A stretch of DNA of 5,188 bases from Candidatus Gastranaerophilales bacterium (GCA_944326625.1 CALVER010000116.1:1-5188), one strand, 5' to 3'. Shown: positions 1-5,188, numbered from the stretch's first letter. A program made the numbers and translations. The notes: a model not told the origin generated them from the letters alone.

Positions 1-317
1 TCTTGAGCCGTGAATGAAATTCCTTTTTTATACAAAACGTCAAAGTTGCCGAGTTCAATTGCGTCAGCGCCCAAATCTACAGCTTTTACCAGTTCTTCGG
101 GAACTATTGAAGATACGAATAAAGGTAATTCCGTCATAGAACGGATTTCTTTTACGATTTCTTCTTTAGCGCAGATGTCAACAGCGCTTGCGCCTGAATT
201 TTCAGCAGATGAAACAACTTTTTTGATGTTTACGATATCAAAATTGTCAATACCTGCAATAACTTTAACTGCTTTCTTTTCCTGTAAATGTTGTTTAAAT
301 AAATCAATTCTTGCCAT
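1..317 (-). CDS. ycf23: Ycf23/DUF561 family TIM-barrel-like protein, N-terminal part (gene cut by window edge)
   Basis: Reading the minus strand from the ATG at 317-315 gives 105 residues with no stop before the window edge, so the C-terminal part lies outside. Residues 17-27 read VKVIAGIDNFD, followed by a helix, then SGASAVDICA (41-50), LPLFVSSIVP (64-73) and LGADAIELGNFD (82-93). This strand-helix alternation with glycine-rich turns fits half of a TIM barrel, and the opening resembles the Ycf23/DUF561 family of cyanobacteria and plastids. The biochemical role of that family is not well established, so I assign none. The start is supported by AAGGAG at 332-327, nine bases before the ATG. 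There is no signal peptide, so it is presumably cytoplasmic. Another (beta/alpha)8 enzyme family is possible, but the family match is recalled from the N-terminal motif and is fairly convincing. Confidence 0.75.
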   Translation of the reverse strand, partial: MARIDLFKQHLQEKKAVKVIAGIDNFDIVNIKKVVSSAENSGASAVDICAKEEIVKEIRSMTELPLFVSSIVPEELVKAVDLGADAIELGNFDVLYKKGISFTAQ

Positions 318-340
318 AATCAAATTCTCCTTCTTTGTGA

Positions 341-369
341 ATTATACATTAAAATTATAATAATTTCAA
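341..369 (-). promoter_or_regulatory. Sigma70-type promoter of the ycf23-like gene
   Basis: On the minus strand there is TTGAAA at 369-364, a 17-base spacer, and a perfect TATAAT at 346-341. Transcription would start near 334, leaving a leader of about 17 bases that contains the AAGGAG ribosome site at 332-327. Both hexamers and the spacing are close to consensus, so this is the strongest promoter in the window by eye. Confidence 0.75.
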
Positions 370-422
370 GAACTAACCGAAAATTAATAATTTTTGGCAA
401 TACTTTAGGCCGGAAAATTTTA

Positions 423-428
423 CATAAT
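423..428 (+). promoter_or_regulatory. Possible -10 element of the protease gene
   Basis: CATAAT (five of six bases match TATAAT) lies 20 bases before the ATG at 449. It would place the start of transcription near 435, just before the AGAGGA ribosome site at 437-442. No good -35 sits 16-18 bases upstream. TTGGCA at 394-399 resembles a -35 but is 23 bases away, so the assignment is weak. The divergent ycf23 promoter lies in the same 131-base gap. Confidence 0.3.
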
Positions 429-448
429 GAGGGTAAAGAGGAATTGTT

Positions 449-1114
449 ATGCAAAGAATTTTGTCTTTAATTACGGCTATAATAATAGGGTTAGCGCCGG
501 CTTTCGGGGTAAACTACGAACCTGATGAAAGGATTAACATTGCGGTTTACGAAAAAATAAACCCGGCAATTGTAGCGATAGATGCGCAGCTTGACGACGG
601 GGTTTCCGCCGGGACGGGCTGCGTAATTTCAAAAGACGGCGTAATTTTGACCGGCTCGCATGTTGTTGAAGGCTGCAAAGATATTGATGTGACAATGTAT
701 AACGGAATTGTTTACAAAGCAAAAATTCTTGCGAAAATGGGGAAAAATAAGGATCTGGCGCTTTTGAAAATCGCCCCGAAAACCGAATTGCAGACGGTTG
801 CTTTCGGAAATTCGGAGGATATCAAGGTCGGGCAAAAAGTTCTTGCAATCGGTAATCCATTCGGATTTTACGGAACTTTGACGCAGGGAATTGTTTCAAG
901 AATTGACTACACAAAGAACAGAATTCAAACGGATGCCGCAATTAACCCGGGGTGTTCGGGCGGCCCGCTTTTAAATTCAGCAGGAGAAGTTATCGGGATT
1001 AACCAGTCGATTTACAACCCCGATAATAATATTTCAAATATCGGAATAGGCTTTGCAATCCCTATAAACGACGCAAAACAATTTATAAAAAGTGCAAACC
1101 TTGCCAAAAATTAG
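449..1114 (+). CDS. Exported HtrA/Deg-type trypsin-like serine protease without PDZ domain
   Basis: This 221-residue protein is a single chymotrypsin-fold protease domain of the HtrA/DegP type (MEROPS S1C). An N-terminal signal peptide (about residues 1-20, hydrophobic core LITAIIIGLAPAFG) points to the periplasm or outside. The likely catalytic triad is His71 in ILTGSHVVEG, Asp102 in KDLALLKI and Ser170 in INPGCSGGPLLN. The strand VLAIGNPFGF (131-140) and the C-terminal IGIGFAIPIN (198-207) are typical of the family. DegP-like proteins usually continue for 100-250 residues with one or two PDZ domains. Here the protein stops right after the protease barrel, so substrate recognition and oligomer control must differ from DegP. 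Residue 169 is Cys where the family usually has Asn (GNSGG). AGAGGA at 437-442, six bases before the ATG, supports the start. The permease gene begins 22 bases downstream. The family call is firm; the substrate is unknown. Confidence 0.93.
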   Translation: MQRILSLITAIIIGLAPAFGVNYEPDERINIAVYEKINPAIVAIDAQLDDGVSAGTGCVISKDGVILTGSHVVEGCKDIDVTMYNGIVYKAKILAKMGKNKDLALLKIAPKTELQTVAFGNSEDIKVGQKVLAIGNPFGFYGTLTQGIVSRIDYTKNRIQTDAAINPGCSGGPLLNSAGEVIGINQSIYNPDNNISNIGIGFAIPINDAKQFIKSANLAKN

Positions 1115-1130
1115 CTGTTCGTGATATATT
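1101..1130 (+). promoter_or_regulatory. Putative extended -10 promoter for the MlaE-type gene, with start at or near its ATG
   Basis: TTGCCA at 1101-1106 is followed after 18 bases by TATATT at 1125-1130. The TG at 1122-1123 makes it an extended -10 (TGATATATT). Seven bases after the -10 is position 1137, the A of the permease ATG. The -35 lies inside the last codons of the protease gene. The elements are good but unproven in AT-rich DNA. Confidence 0.45.
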
Positions 1131-1136
1131 TTTTAT

Positions 1137-1874
1137 ATGATAGAATTTTTCGGTCTGTGTGTTATAAATTTTTTTAAGAGCCTGAAATATTTACTGCAAA
1201 GGCAGGTAAAGTTTTCGAGCATAATTTCGCAGGCAGCATCCATAAGTTATGATTCTTTGATAATTTCGCTGTCAATAGCGTTCATTGCGGCGGCTGTAAT
1301 TGCCGTTCAGGTAGCAAAACAATTTTTGATGACCGGAGCCGAAACTTATATCGGGGGCACTATTGCGATAGTTATGATAAGAGAAATTGCGCCGGGATTT
1401 GTTGCGCTTGCAATCGGCGCGAGAGCAGGCACGGCGATTTCGGCGGAGATTGCAAACATGCAGGTTACAAGCCAGGTGGATGCCATGAAAACCTTAAAAG
1501 TCGACCCTGTGGGGTATTATTTCACCCCGAGAATAATTGCGGCAATGATTACGGTGCCTATGGTTGTATTGATTGCGGAAGTTATCGGGGTTTTGGGCGG
1601 AATGCTGGTATGTTCCGCCACAATCGACCTGCATCCCGCGCGCTATATGAATTCCGTCTGGGCATGGCTTTCTACACGCGATATTTATATAAGTCTTTTA
1701 AAAGCGTCAATATTCGGCGGATTAATCGCGCTTGTCTGTGCAACACAAGGTTATCAGACAAAAGGCGGTGCAAAAGAGGTCGGTATTTCAACCACTCAGG
1801 CGGCAATCCTGTCTACGCTTTATATGCTTATCGCGGACTTTCTGGTTAATCTGGTCTTTTATATCGCGAAATAA
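1137..1874 (+). CDS. mlaE: MlaE-family ABC transporter permease (lipid transport, TGD1-like)
   Basis: This 245-residue inner-membrane protein belongs to the MlaE/TGD1 permease family, which moves phospholipids or related lipids between membranes together with an MlaF-type ATPase and an MCE-domain (MlaD-type) protein. The signatures are clear: REIAPGFVALAIGARAG (82-98), then ISAEIANMQVTSQVDAM (101-117), VDPVGYYFTPR (122-132), and the C-terminal GYQTKGGAKEVGISTTQAA (205-223). An amphipathic N-terminal helix precedes about five membrane segments, near 42-62, 75-95, 133-160, 187-203 and 224-243. The length is close to the usual 250-265 residues. No Shine-Dalgarno sequence precedes the ATG (the upstream bases are TATTTTTTAT), and no better start exists within the family's normal N-terminus. 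No ATPase or MCE gene is adjacent: the next gene is convergent, and upstream is the protease. The partners are probably encoded elsewhere, as in many cyanobacteria (family knowledge, not visible here). Confidence 0.92.
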   Translation: MIEFFGLCVINFFKSLKYLLQRQVKFSSIISQAASISYDSLIISLSIAFIAAAVIAVQVAKQFLMTGAETYIGGTIAIVMIREIAPGFVALAIGARAGTAISAEIANMQVTSQVDAMKTLKVDPVGYYFTPRIIAAMITVPMVVLIAEVIGVLGGMLVCSATIDLHPARYMNSVWAWLSTRDIYISLLKASIFGGLIALVCATQGYQTKGGAKEVGISTTQAAILSTLYMLIADFLVNLVFYIAK

Positions 1875-1887
1875 ATTTACTTGTCTA

Positions 1888-2012
1888 AAGTGAATAAGGG
1901 AATAAGTAAATAAGGGAATAAGTGTTATATAAAAAGCAATTTTGAAAAAATCCCGCACAGATTAATTTTAGAAATAACTTATTCCCTTATTCCCTTATTC
2001 ACTTATTCACTT
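1888..2012. repeat. Inverted octamer-repeat arrays (36-bp imperfect stem, 53-base loop) between convergent genes
   Basis: The left arm (1888-1923) is AAGT plus four units of GAATAAGN (1892-1899, 1900-1907, 1908-1915, 1916-1923). The right arm (1977-2012) holds four units of the complementary NCTTATTC (1977-1984, 1985-1992, 1993-2000, 2001-2008) plus ACTT. Folded together they pair at 33 of 36 positions, with 1924-1976 as the loop. The element lies between the ends of two convergent genes and could act as a bidirectional transcription barrier. It lacks the compact GC-rich stem and U-tract of a classical intrinsic terminator. It could also be a miniature palindromic repeat or a recombination or replication-slippage product. 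The structure is read directly; the function is inferred. Confidence 0.85.
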
Positions 2013-2051
2013 CTTAGTGCCTTACTGCCTTAGTAACTTAGTATCTTATTA
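1977..2051. repeat. Period-8 tandem array running into the 3' end of the M49 gene
   Basis: Nine octamers of the form NCTTANTN can be laid out. Four are ACTTATTC or CCTTATTC (1977-2008). After a short 3-base phase break come TCTTAGTG (2012-2019), CCTTACTG (2020-2027), CCTTAGTA (2028-2035), ACTTAGTA (2036-2043) and TCTTATTA (2044-2051). The second group is a diverged version of the first. The last three units overlap the coding end of the minus-strand peptidase and encode its final residues (NKILSY) and stop codon. It resembles the short tandemly repeated sequences known from cyanobacteria in style, but I cannot tell whether it is related to them. Confidence 0.75.
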
Positions 2052-3763
2052 AGCATATCGGCGAGTTTGGTTTCGAGTTTGCCGTTAAGGGTTTTGCTAA
2101 CCTTTTGGAGCGCTTTTGCAATAATTTCCATATTATCAGTCCAGACAAAATTTTCCTTAACGTATTTATCCGCGCGTTCAAAATCTTCGTCTATTTGAAG
2201 TCGGATAATCTCTTTGAGCATTTCTTGAGCTGCGGGAACGACTTTGTCTATATTAACGTGGATTTTTCCGTCAACAAGCTCGTATGCGCCGCGTTCCGCC
2301 ATATATTTATTCTGCATAACCGTTCTGACGCGGTGTGCCTGGCTTAAATTCGGTTTTGATTTCAAAAAGTTATCAGCCACAACTGTTACGAGAATTTGTT
2401 TGCGCTGTTCTTCTGTATACATTCCGAGTTCGGTCAACAGGTCAACAGAAGCTAAAGATGCCATATCAGCCTTGTTTTCCTCAATAATATTCCTGTATTT
2501 GCCGAGTTTTTCGCAAGCCTTTTTGGGTCCGAGGGAATGCGCGTTTTCATGCCCGATTGTAAACCAGTGGTCAGCCTCGTCAAGATAATATTTGTGCTGA
2601 TCTTTGTCTAAAACCGCATCCAGCCTTTCCTGAAGCTTTTTCTTATCGCTTATAAATCTTATCTGCCTGTGATAAACGTTGCGTCTGCCCCCGCCGATTT
2701 GTAAAGACGGTTTGTCGTCATTCGGGAGGTTTTCCGCAAGCGTAATCCCGCCCCTGTACGCCCCGACATCACCGGCAGCCTGAACCATATCAACGTCAAC
2801 CATTGTCTGTTTTGTGTCTTTATCCGGCGAAATATTCTGCTCATATTCATCCGCGTAAGGCATATTTTTTGCAAGTTCGGGAAGGTATTTTTTAATCGCC
2901 GTCAAAGCTTCCGTGCCTTTTTTATTAACAATTCCGACCCTGCCGCCGAGAAAATCCTTGGGCGTCGGAGTTATACCGTGTTTTGAAAGCAGATTAACGA
3001 GTTCGGAGTTTTCCATAATTGTGCCGGTCATCTCGTCTTCGTAATTTTCCCTTGTAATCGTGAATTCCAGCGGCGTATCCTGCAAAGTTGCCCATTTTTT
3101 ATCCGCAAACGCATCGAATGTCGGATCAGCAGTTCTCAGGGCTTTGGATTGCAGAATTAAATACTCGTTGAAATCCTCATTTGTGGAAGTTTCTGCGGCT
3201 TTTTCCAATTCGTCGGCCGCTTTTTGAAATTCTTCGCGGAATTTGTCCACATAATCAATTCCGACAAGGTGTTTTCCGCTTCTTTCAACAACAGAGCGCT
3301 GATTGAGGACTTTCTTAACCTCGTCGATTTTATTTGCGTTAATCATTTCCGTCAAAATTTTATGAAATTCTTTTACGCTTAAATCCTTCGGGTAAACGCC
3401 TTTTCCGGGAAGTTCTTTAATCCCTTTTGCAAGGTTAATTTTATTTGACATTGTGTCAACGGCATTCATGCCTTTTTGCGCGTCAAAGAGGATTTTGGTT
3501 AATTTGGCGCGCTTATTGCCGTTTTTAATTTCGCGTTTCAGATAAGCTTCAAAATCAAGGTTATCGTGGCAATCGAGCTGCAAGTTAACCCGTCCGATGA
3601 TATTTGCCGCCTTTACAAGGTGGATGAGCGCTTTTTTGTCACCCTCATCAAGCGCAAGATATTCGGGCGCATCGGGGGTTAAAAATTTCTTTGTAACCAG
3701 ATAGTCCTTACTTGTCCGCTTTTCAAGCTCTTTTTCCGTCAGATTTAATTCAAATTCTCTCAT
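2030..3763 (-). CDS. M49-like zinc metallopeptidase (dipeptidyl-peptidase III superfamily)
   Basis: This is a 577-residue cytoplasmic protein with no signal peptide or membrane segment. Family landmarks in order are VYPKDLSVKEF (123-133), ENYEDEMTG (239-247), an AAGD motif (329-332), ENLPND (344-349), the zinc motif HENAHSLGP (405-413) and the downstream EENKAD (428-433). His405 and His409 with Glu429 are the likely zinc ligands, and Glu406 the catalytic base. This HExxH-xLGP plus EExKAD arrangement is that of the M49-like proteins, including the C-terminal part of plant Nudix hydrolase 3. Classical DPP III has HExxxH with EExRAE instead. The likely activity is release of dipeptides or short-peptide hydrolysis, but the substrate is uncertain. 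The first 100 residues or so are helical, lysine-rich and not recognised. The start at 3763 is chosen because AAAAGGAG (3778-3771) ends seven bases before it. An ATG at 3817 would add 18 residues but has no ribosome site and overlaps the promoter. The C-terminus and stop lie in an octamer repeat. Confidence 0.82.
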   Translation of the reverse strand: MREFELNLTEKELEKRTSKDYLVTKKFLTPDAPEYLALDEGDKKALIHLVKAANIIGRVNLQLDCHDNLDFEAYLKREIKNGNKRAKLTKILFDAQKGMNAVDTMSNKINLAKGIKELPGKGVYPKDLSVKEFHKILTEMINANKIDEVKKVLNQRSVVERSGKHLVGIDYVDKFREEFQKAADELEKAAETSTNEDFNEYLILQSKALRTADPTFDAFADKKWATLQDTPLEFTITRENYEDEMTGTIMENSELVNLLSKHGITPTPKDFLGGRVGIVNKKGTEALTAIKKYLPELAKNMPYADEYEQNISPDKDTKQTMVDVDMVQAAGDVGAYRGGITLAENLPNDDKPSLQIGGGRRNVYHRQIRFISDKKKLQERLDAVLDKDQHKYYLDEADHWFTIGHENAHSLGPKKACEKLGKYRNIIEENKADMASLASVDLLTELGMYTEEQRKQILVTVVADNFLKSKPNLSQAHRVRTVMQNKYMAERGAYELVDGKIHVNIDKVVPAAQEMLKEIIRLQIDEDFERADKYVKENFVWTDNMEIIAKALQKVSKTLNGKLETKLADMLNKILSY

Positions 3764-3770
3764 AGATAAA

Positions 3771-3778
3771 CTCCTTTT
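3771..3778 (-). promoter_or_regulatory. Ribosome binding site that fixes the M49 gene start
   Basis: AAAAGGAG on the minus strand, seven bases before the ATG at 3763-3761. It decides between this start and the in-frame ATG 54 bases upstream (3817-3815), which is directly next to the rlmH stop codon and lacks any such site. Confidence 0.85.
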
Positions 3779-3779
3779 G

Positions 3780-3804
3780 CGGAAAATTATAGCATATTTT
3801 TCCG
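3780..3804. promoter_or_regulatory. 25-bp near-palindrome over the M49 -10 element (candidate operator)
   Basis: Arms CGGAAAATTAT (3780-3790) and ATATTTTTCCG (3794-3804) match at 10 of 11 positions around a 3-base centre (AGC). The palindrome covers the whole -10 and the predicted start of transcription, where a bound repressor would block RNA polymerase. As RNA it would be a weak AU-rich hairpin without a following U-tract, so a terminator for rlmH is less likely. No matching regulator gene is present in the window. Confidence 0.45.
3786..3794 (-). promoter_or_regulatory. Extended -10 promoter of the M49 gene
   Basis: TGCTATAAT on the minus strand (3794-3786) is a perfect extended -10. Transcription would start near 3779, giving a leader of about 16 bases with AAAAGGAG inside it. 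No convincing -35 is seen 17-18 bases upstream (AGCCAT or GAGCCA), which is tolerable for an extended -10. It makes the peptidase gene transcribable independently of rlmH. Confidence 0.6.
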
Positions 3805-3817
3805 CGGCATGGCTCAT

Positions 3818-4288
3818 CTATTTATGGTAAGTTTCCCCCTTGATTATTTTGAAGGCTCTATATATCTGCTCAACAAGCAAAAGCCTTGCAAACTGGTGCA
3901 GAAACGTCATTTTCGACATACTCAAAGCAAAATCCGCCCTTCTTGAAACCTCTTTTGCAATCCCGTGGGAAGAACCGATTACAAATGCAATCTCTGAAAT
4001 TCCCTCATTTGACAGGGTTTGAATTTTTTCGGCAAATTCTTCGCTCGAAAGCATTTTTCCCTGAATTTCCAGCGTAATTACGTACGTCTGCGGCTTTATG
4101 CAGGCAAGAATTTTTTCGCCCTCGGCATCAAGAGCTTTTTCAATTAAATTTTCATCCCTTATCTCCACGGGCGTAAGTTCAACCATTTCCACGTTTGCGT
4201 AGGGTGTAAGCCGTTTGAGGAATTCGTCAATCCCGTCTTTTAGAAATTTTTCTTTGATTTTGCCTAAAGCAATAATTTTTATCTTCAT
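3818..4288 (-). CDS. rlmH: 23S rRNA (pseudouridine-1915-N3)-methyltransferase RlmH
   Basis: RlmH is a small SPOUT-class methyltransferase that uses S-adenosylmethionine to methylate N3 of pseudouridine 1915 in helix 69 of 23S rRNA on the assembled ribosome. The 156-residue length is typical. The start MKIKIIALGKIKEKFLKDGI fits the family. The knot region shows FVIGSSHGI (102-110) as the cofactor loop, and the C-terminal block MTFLHQFARLLLVEQIYRAF (127-146) ends in GETYHK. Most relatives have Pro in the FPHQ motif; here residue 130 is Leu. His131 and the terminal Tyr-His-Lys are intact, so the enzyme should be active. Its ATG overlaps the mscS stop as ATGA, and only a weak GAG precedes it, which suggests translational coupling. 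The M49 start lies 54 bases downstream. Confidence 0.96.
   Translation of the reverse strand: MKIKIIALGKIKEKFLKDGIDEFLKRLTPYANVEMVELTPVEIRDENLIEKALDAEGEKILACIKPQTYVITLEIQGKMLSSEEFAEKIQTLSNEGISEIAFVIGSSHGIAKEVSRRADFALSMSKMTFLHQFARLLLVEQIYRAFKIIKGETYHK
4285..4288 (-). other. ATGA stop/start overlap between mscS and rlmH
   Basis: The TGA of mscS (4287-4285) and the ATG of rlmH (4288-4286) share bases. With only a poor ribosome site before rlmH, ribosomes finishing mscS probably reinitiate there, so the two proteins would be made from one message. Confidence 0.7.
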
Positions 4289-5136
4289 TTTTTCTCGATA
4301 TAAACAGACTGTGACGGGAACGCAAAATCAATGCCCTCTGCTCTGAAGCGTTTTACAATCTCCAGAATTACGTCTGATCTTATTTTGATAAATTCATTAA
4401 AAGCGTTCGTTTTGACGTAAGCGTAAAGTCTTATGTCAATTGAGCTTGCAGAAAGGGTTTCGACAACCGTGACGGGATTTTTGTGAACCCTTGTGTCGTT
4501 TTCGCAAACCTCTTTTATAATCTCGATTGCGCGGTGAAGTTTTTCGTCGCTTGTGTCGTAAGTTACGCCAAAAACCTCGTTAATCCGGCGCTTTCTCGCT
4601 TTTGAAATATTTGTAATCAAAGTCGCCGAAATATTATTATTGGGAATTGATACGATAAAATCGTCCAGTGTGCGGATTTTGGTTGATAAAAGGTTAATAT
4701 CTTCAACCGTACCTTCAATTTCGCCGATTTTAACGTAATCGCCGAGTTTATAAATTTTATCCGCTATAATCGCAAGCGTTCCGAAAAAGTCGGCGATCGT
4801 CTGCTGAGCCGCAAAGCCCACTGCCAGACCGGTTATACCGAAACCTGCTATCAGTGAGGTTATTGAATACCCGTTACTTTGCAAAAACGATGCGACAATA
4901 AAAAACAGGATTAAAAATTTTATTATCTTATCCAAAATCGGGATTAAATGCGACGAAAGCGCCGTTGAATCCGACTTTTGGGTATGCTCTTTCAGTTTCC
5001 GTATAAAAATATCCGTAACCTTGAAAAGCGCAATCGCTATTATTACGTTAATTATAATCCCTATGATAAAGCCGAATTTCAGCGTCTTTAGCGCTGCTTC
5101 GATTTTATCCGCGTAATTTAAAATTTCTGTTATCAT
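4285..5136 (-). CDS. mscS: Small-conductance mechanosensitive ion channel, MscS family
   Basis: This 283-residue inner-membrane protein is close in size to E. coli MscS (286). It forms a tension-gated pore that releases solutes on hypo-osmotic shock. Membrane segments lie near residues 18-46 (TM1) and 66-86 (TM2), with pore-lining TM3 at about 93-127, where SLIAGFGITGLAVGFAAQQT (94-113) shows the small-residue Gly/Ala packing of the family. The beta domain follows, with GTVEDINLLSTKIRTLDD (142-159) and IPNNNI (164-169). An alpha/beta domain then ends in GIDFAFPSQSVYI (268-280). AAAGGAG (5148-5142) five bases before the ATG supports the start. It overlaps rlmH by 4 bp at its end and is probably the first gene of the mscS-rlmH unit. 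No clear promoter was found in the 52 bases remaining upstream. Confidence 0.94.
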   Translation of the reverse strand: MITEILNYADKIEAALKTLKFGFIIGIIINVIIAIALFKVTDIFIRKLKEHTQKSDSTALSSHLIPILDKIIKFLILFFIVASFLQSNGYSITSLIAGFGITGLAVGFAAQQTIADFFGTLAIIADKIYKLGDYVKIGEIEGTVEDINLLSTKIRTLDDFIVSIPNNNISATLITNISKARKRRINEVFGVTYDTSDEKLHRAIEIIKEVCENDTRVHKNPVTVVETLSASSIDIRLYAYVKTNAFNEFIKIRSDVILEIVKRFRAEGIDFAFPSQSVYIEKK

Positions 5137-5153
5137 TGAAACTCCTTTATAAG

Positions 5154-5175
5154 ACGATACTTTGATGAAAGTCGT
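5154..5175. repeat. Small bulged dyad upstream of mscS
   Basis: ACTTT (5159-5163) and AAAGT (5168-5172) flank a GATG loop. ACG (5154-5156) can pair with CGT (5173-5175) if AT is bulged out. It lies 18-39 bases before the mscS ATG. It could be an operator half or the end signal of a gene beyond the window. There is no U-tract, and the match may be chance. Confidence 0.25.
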
Positions 5176-5188
5176 TAAGTTATTATGT

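Noticed and set aside
10..360. Plus-strand open frame of 116 codons over the left edge.
   Set aside because: It is the antisense shadow of the ycf23-like gene: its sequence is low-complexity Ser/Thr-rich, and it runs across that gene's ribosome site and into its promoter.
1924..1976. Possible small RNA or second gene within the loop of the octamer stem.
   Set aside because: The 53 bases are AT-rich with no promoter, ribosome site or compact secondary structure that I can see.
1977..2012. Possible CRISPR-like or heptamer STRR array.
   Set aside because: Units are contiguous with no spacers, so it is not CRISPR. The period is 8 rather than 7, so identity with cyanobacterial heptamer STRRs cannot be claimed.
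2105..2588. Plus-strand open frames opposite the M49 gene (80 and 114 codons).
   Set aside because: No ribosome sites or recognisable domains; they lie opposite the strongly supported zinc-site region and are best explained as shadows.
3780..3804. The palindrome as an intrinsic terminator of rlmH.
   Set aside because: The stem is AU-rich with a 3-base loop and is followed by CAAAAGGAG rather than a U-tract on the minus strand. Its overlap with a promoter fits an operator better.
3764..3817. An in-frame upstream ATG that would add 18 residues to the M49 protein.
   Set aside because: It has no ribosome site, abuts the rlmH stop codon, and the extra residues overlap the extended -10 and the palindrome. 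The ATG at 3763 has AAAAGGAG at ideal spacing.

Overview
This AT-rich bacterial window holds five complete protein genes and the 5' part of a sixth. No RNA genes, insertion sequences, CRISPR arrays or phage genes were seen. The partial gene at the left edge reads as a Ycf23/DUF561 protein, a family known from cyanobacteria and plastids. With low G+C, a MlaE/TGD1-type lipid-transport permease and a signal-peptide-bearing Deg-type protease, this suggests a cyanobacterium-related, double-membrane organism. The best guess is a non-photosynthetic one (Melainabacteria/Vampirovibrionia type). That placement is inference from few genes.

Layout: (1) 1-317, minus strand, ycf23-like gene with a near-consensus sigma70-type promoter. 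(2) 449-1114, plus strand, exported trypsin-like serine protease without a PDZ domain. (3) 1137-1874, plus strand, MlaE-family permease without its usual ATPase and MCE partners nearby; its putative promoter would start transcription at or very near the ATG. (4) 1875-2029, gap between convergent genes, dominated by two opposed arrays of an 8-bp repeat that could form a 36-bp imperfect stem. The right-hand array runs into the end of the next gene. (5) 2030-3763, minus strand, cytoplasmic zinc peptidase of the M49/dipeptidyl-peptidase III superfamily. (6) 3818-4288, minus strand, rlmH, the 23S rRNA pseudouridine-1915 methyltransferase. (7) 4285-5136, minus strand, a small MscS-type mechanosensitive channel overlapping rlmH by 4 bp.

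The right half is a co-directional minus-strand cluster, mscS-rlmH-M49. The first two are tightly coupled, while the M49 gene has its own likely promoter covered by a 25-bp near-palindrome. The left half has a divergent promoter region between ycf23 and the protease, then the protease-permease pair. Both plus-strand products act in the envelope, but no shared pathway can be shown from this window. Most genes look like ordinary chromosomal core or near-core genes. The unusual material is the octamer repeat locus, the possible leaderless start of the permease, and the putative operator over the peptidase promoter.
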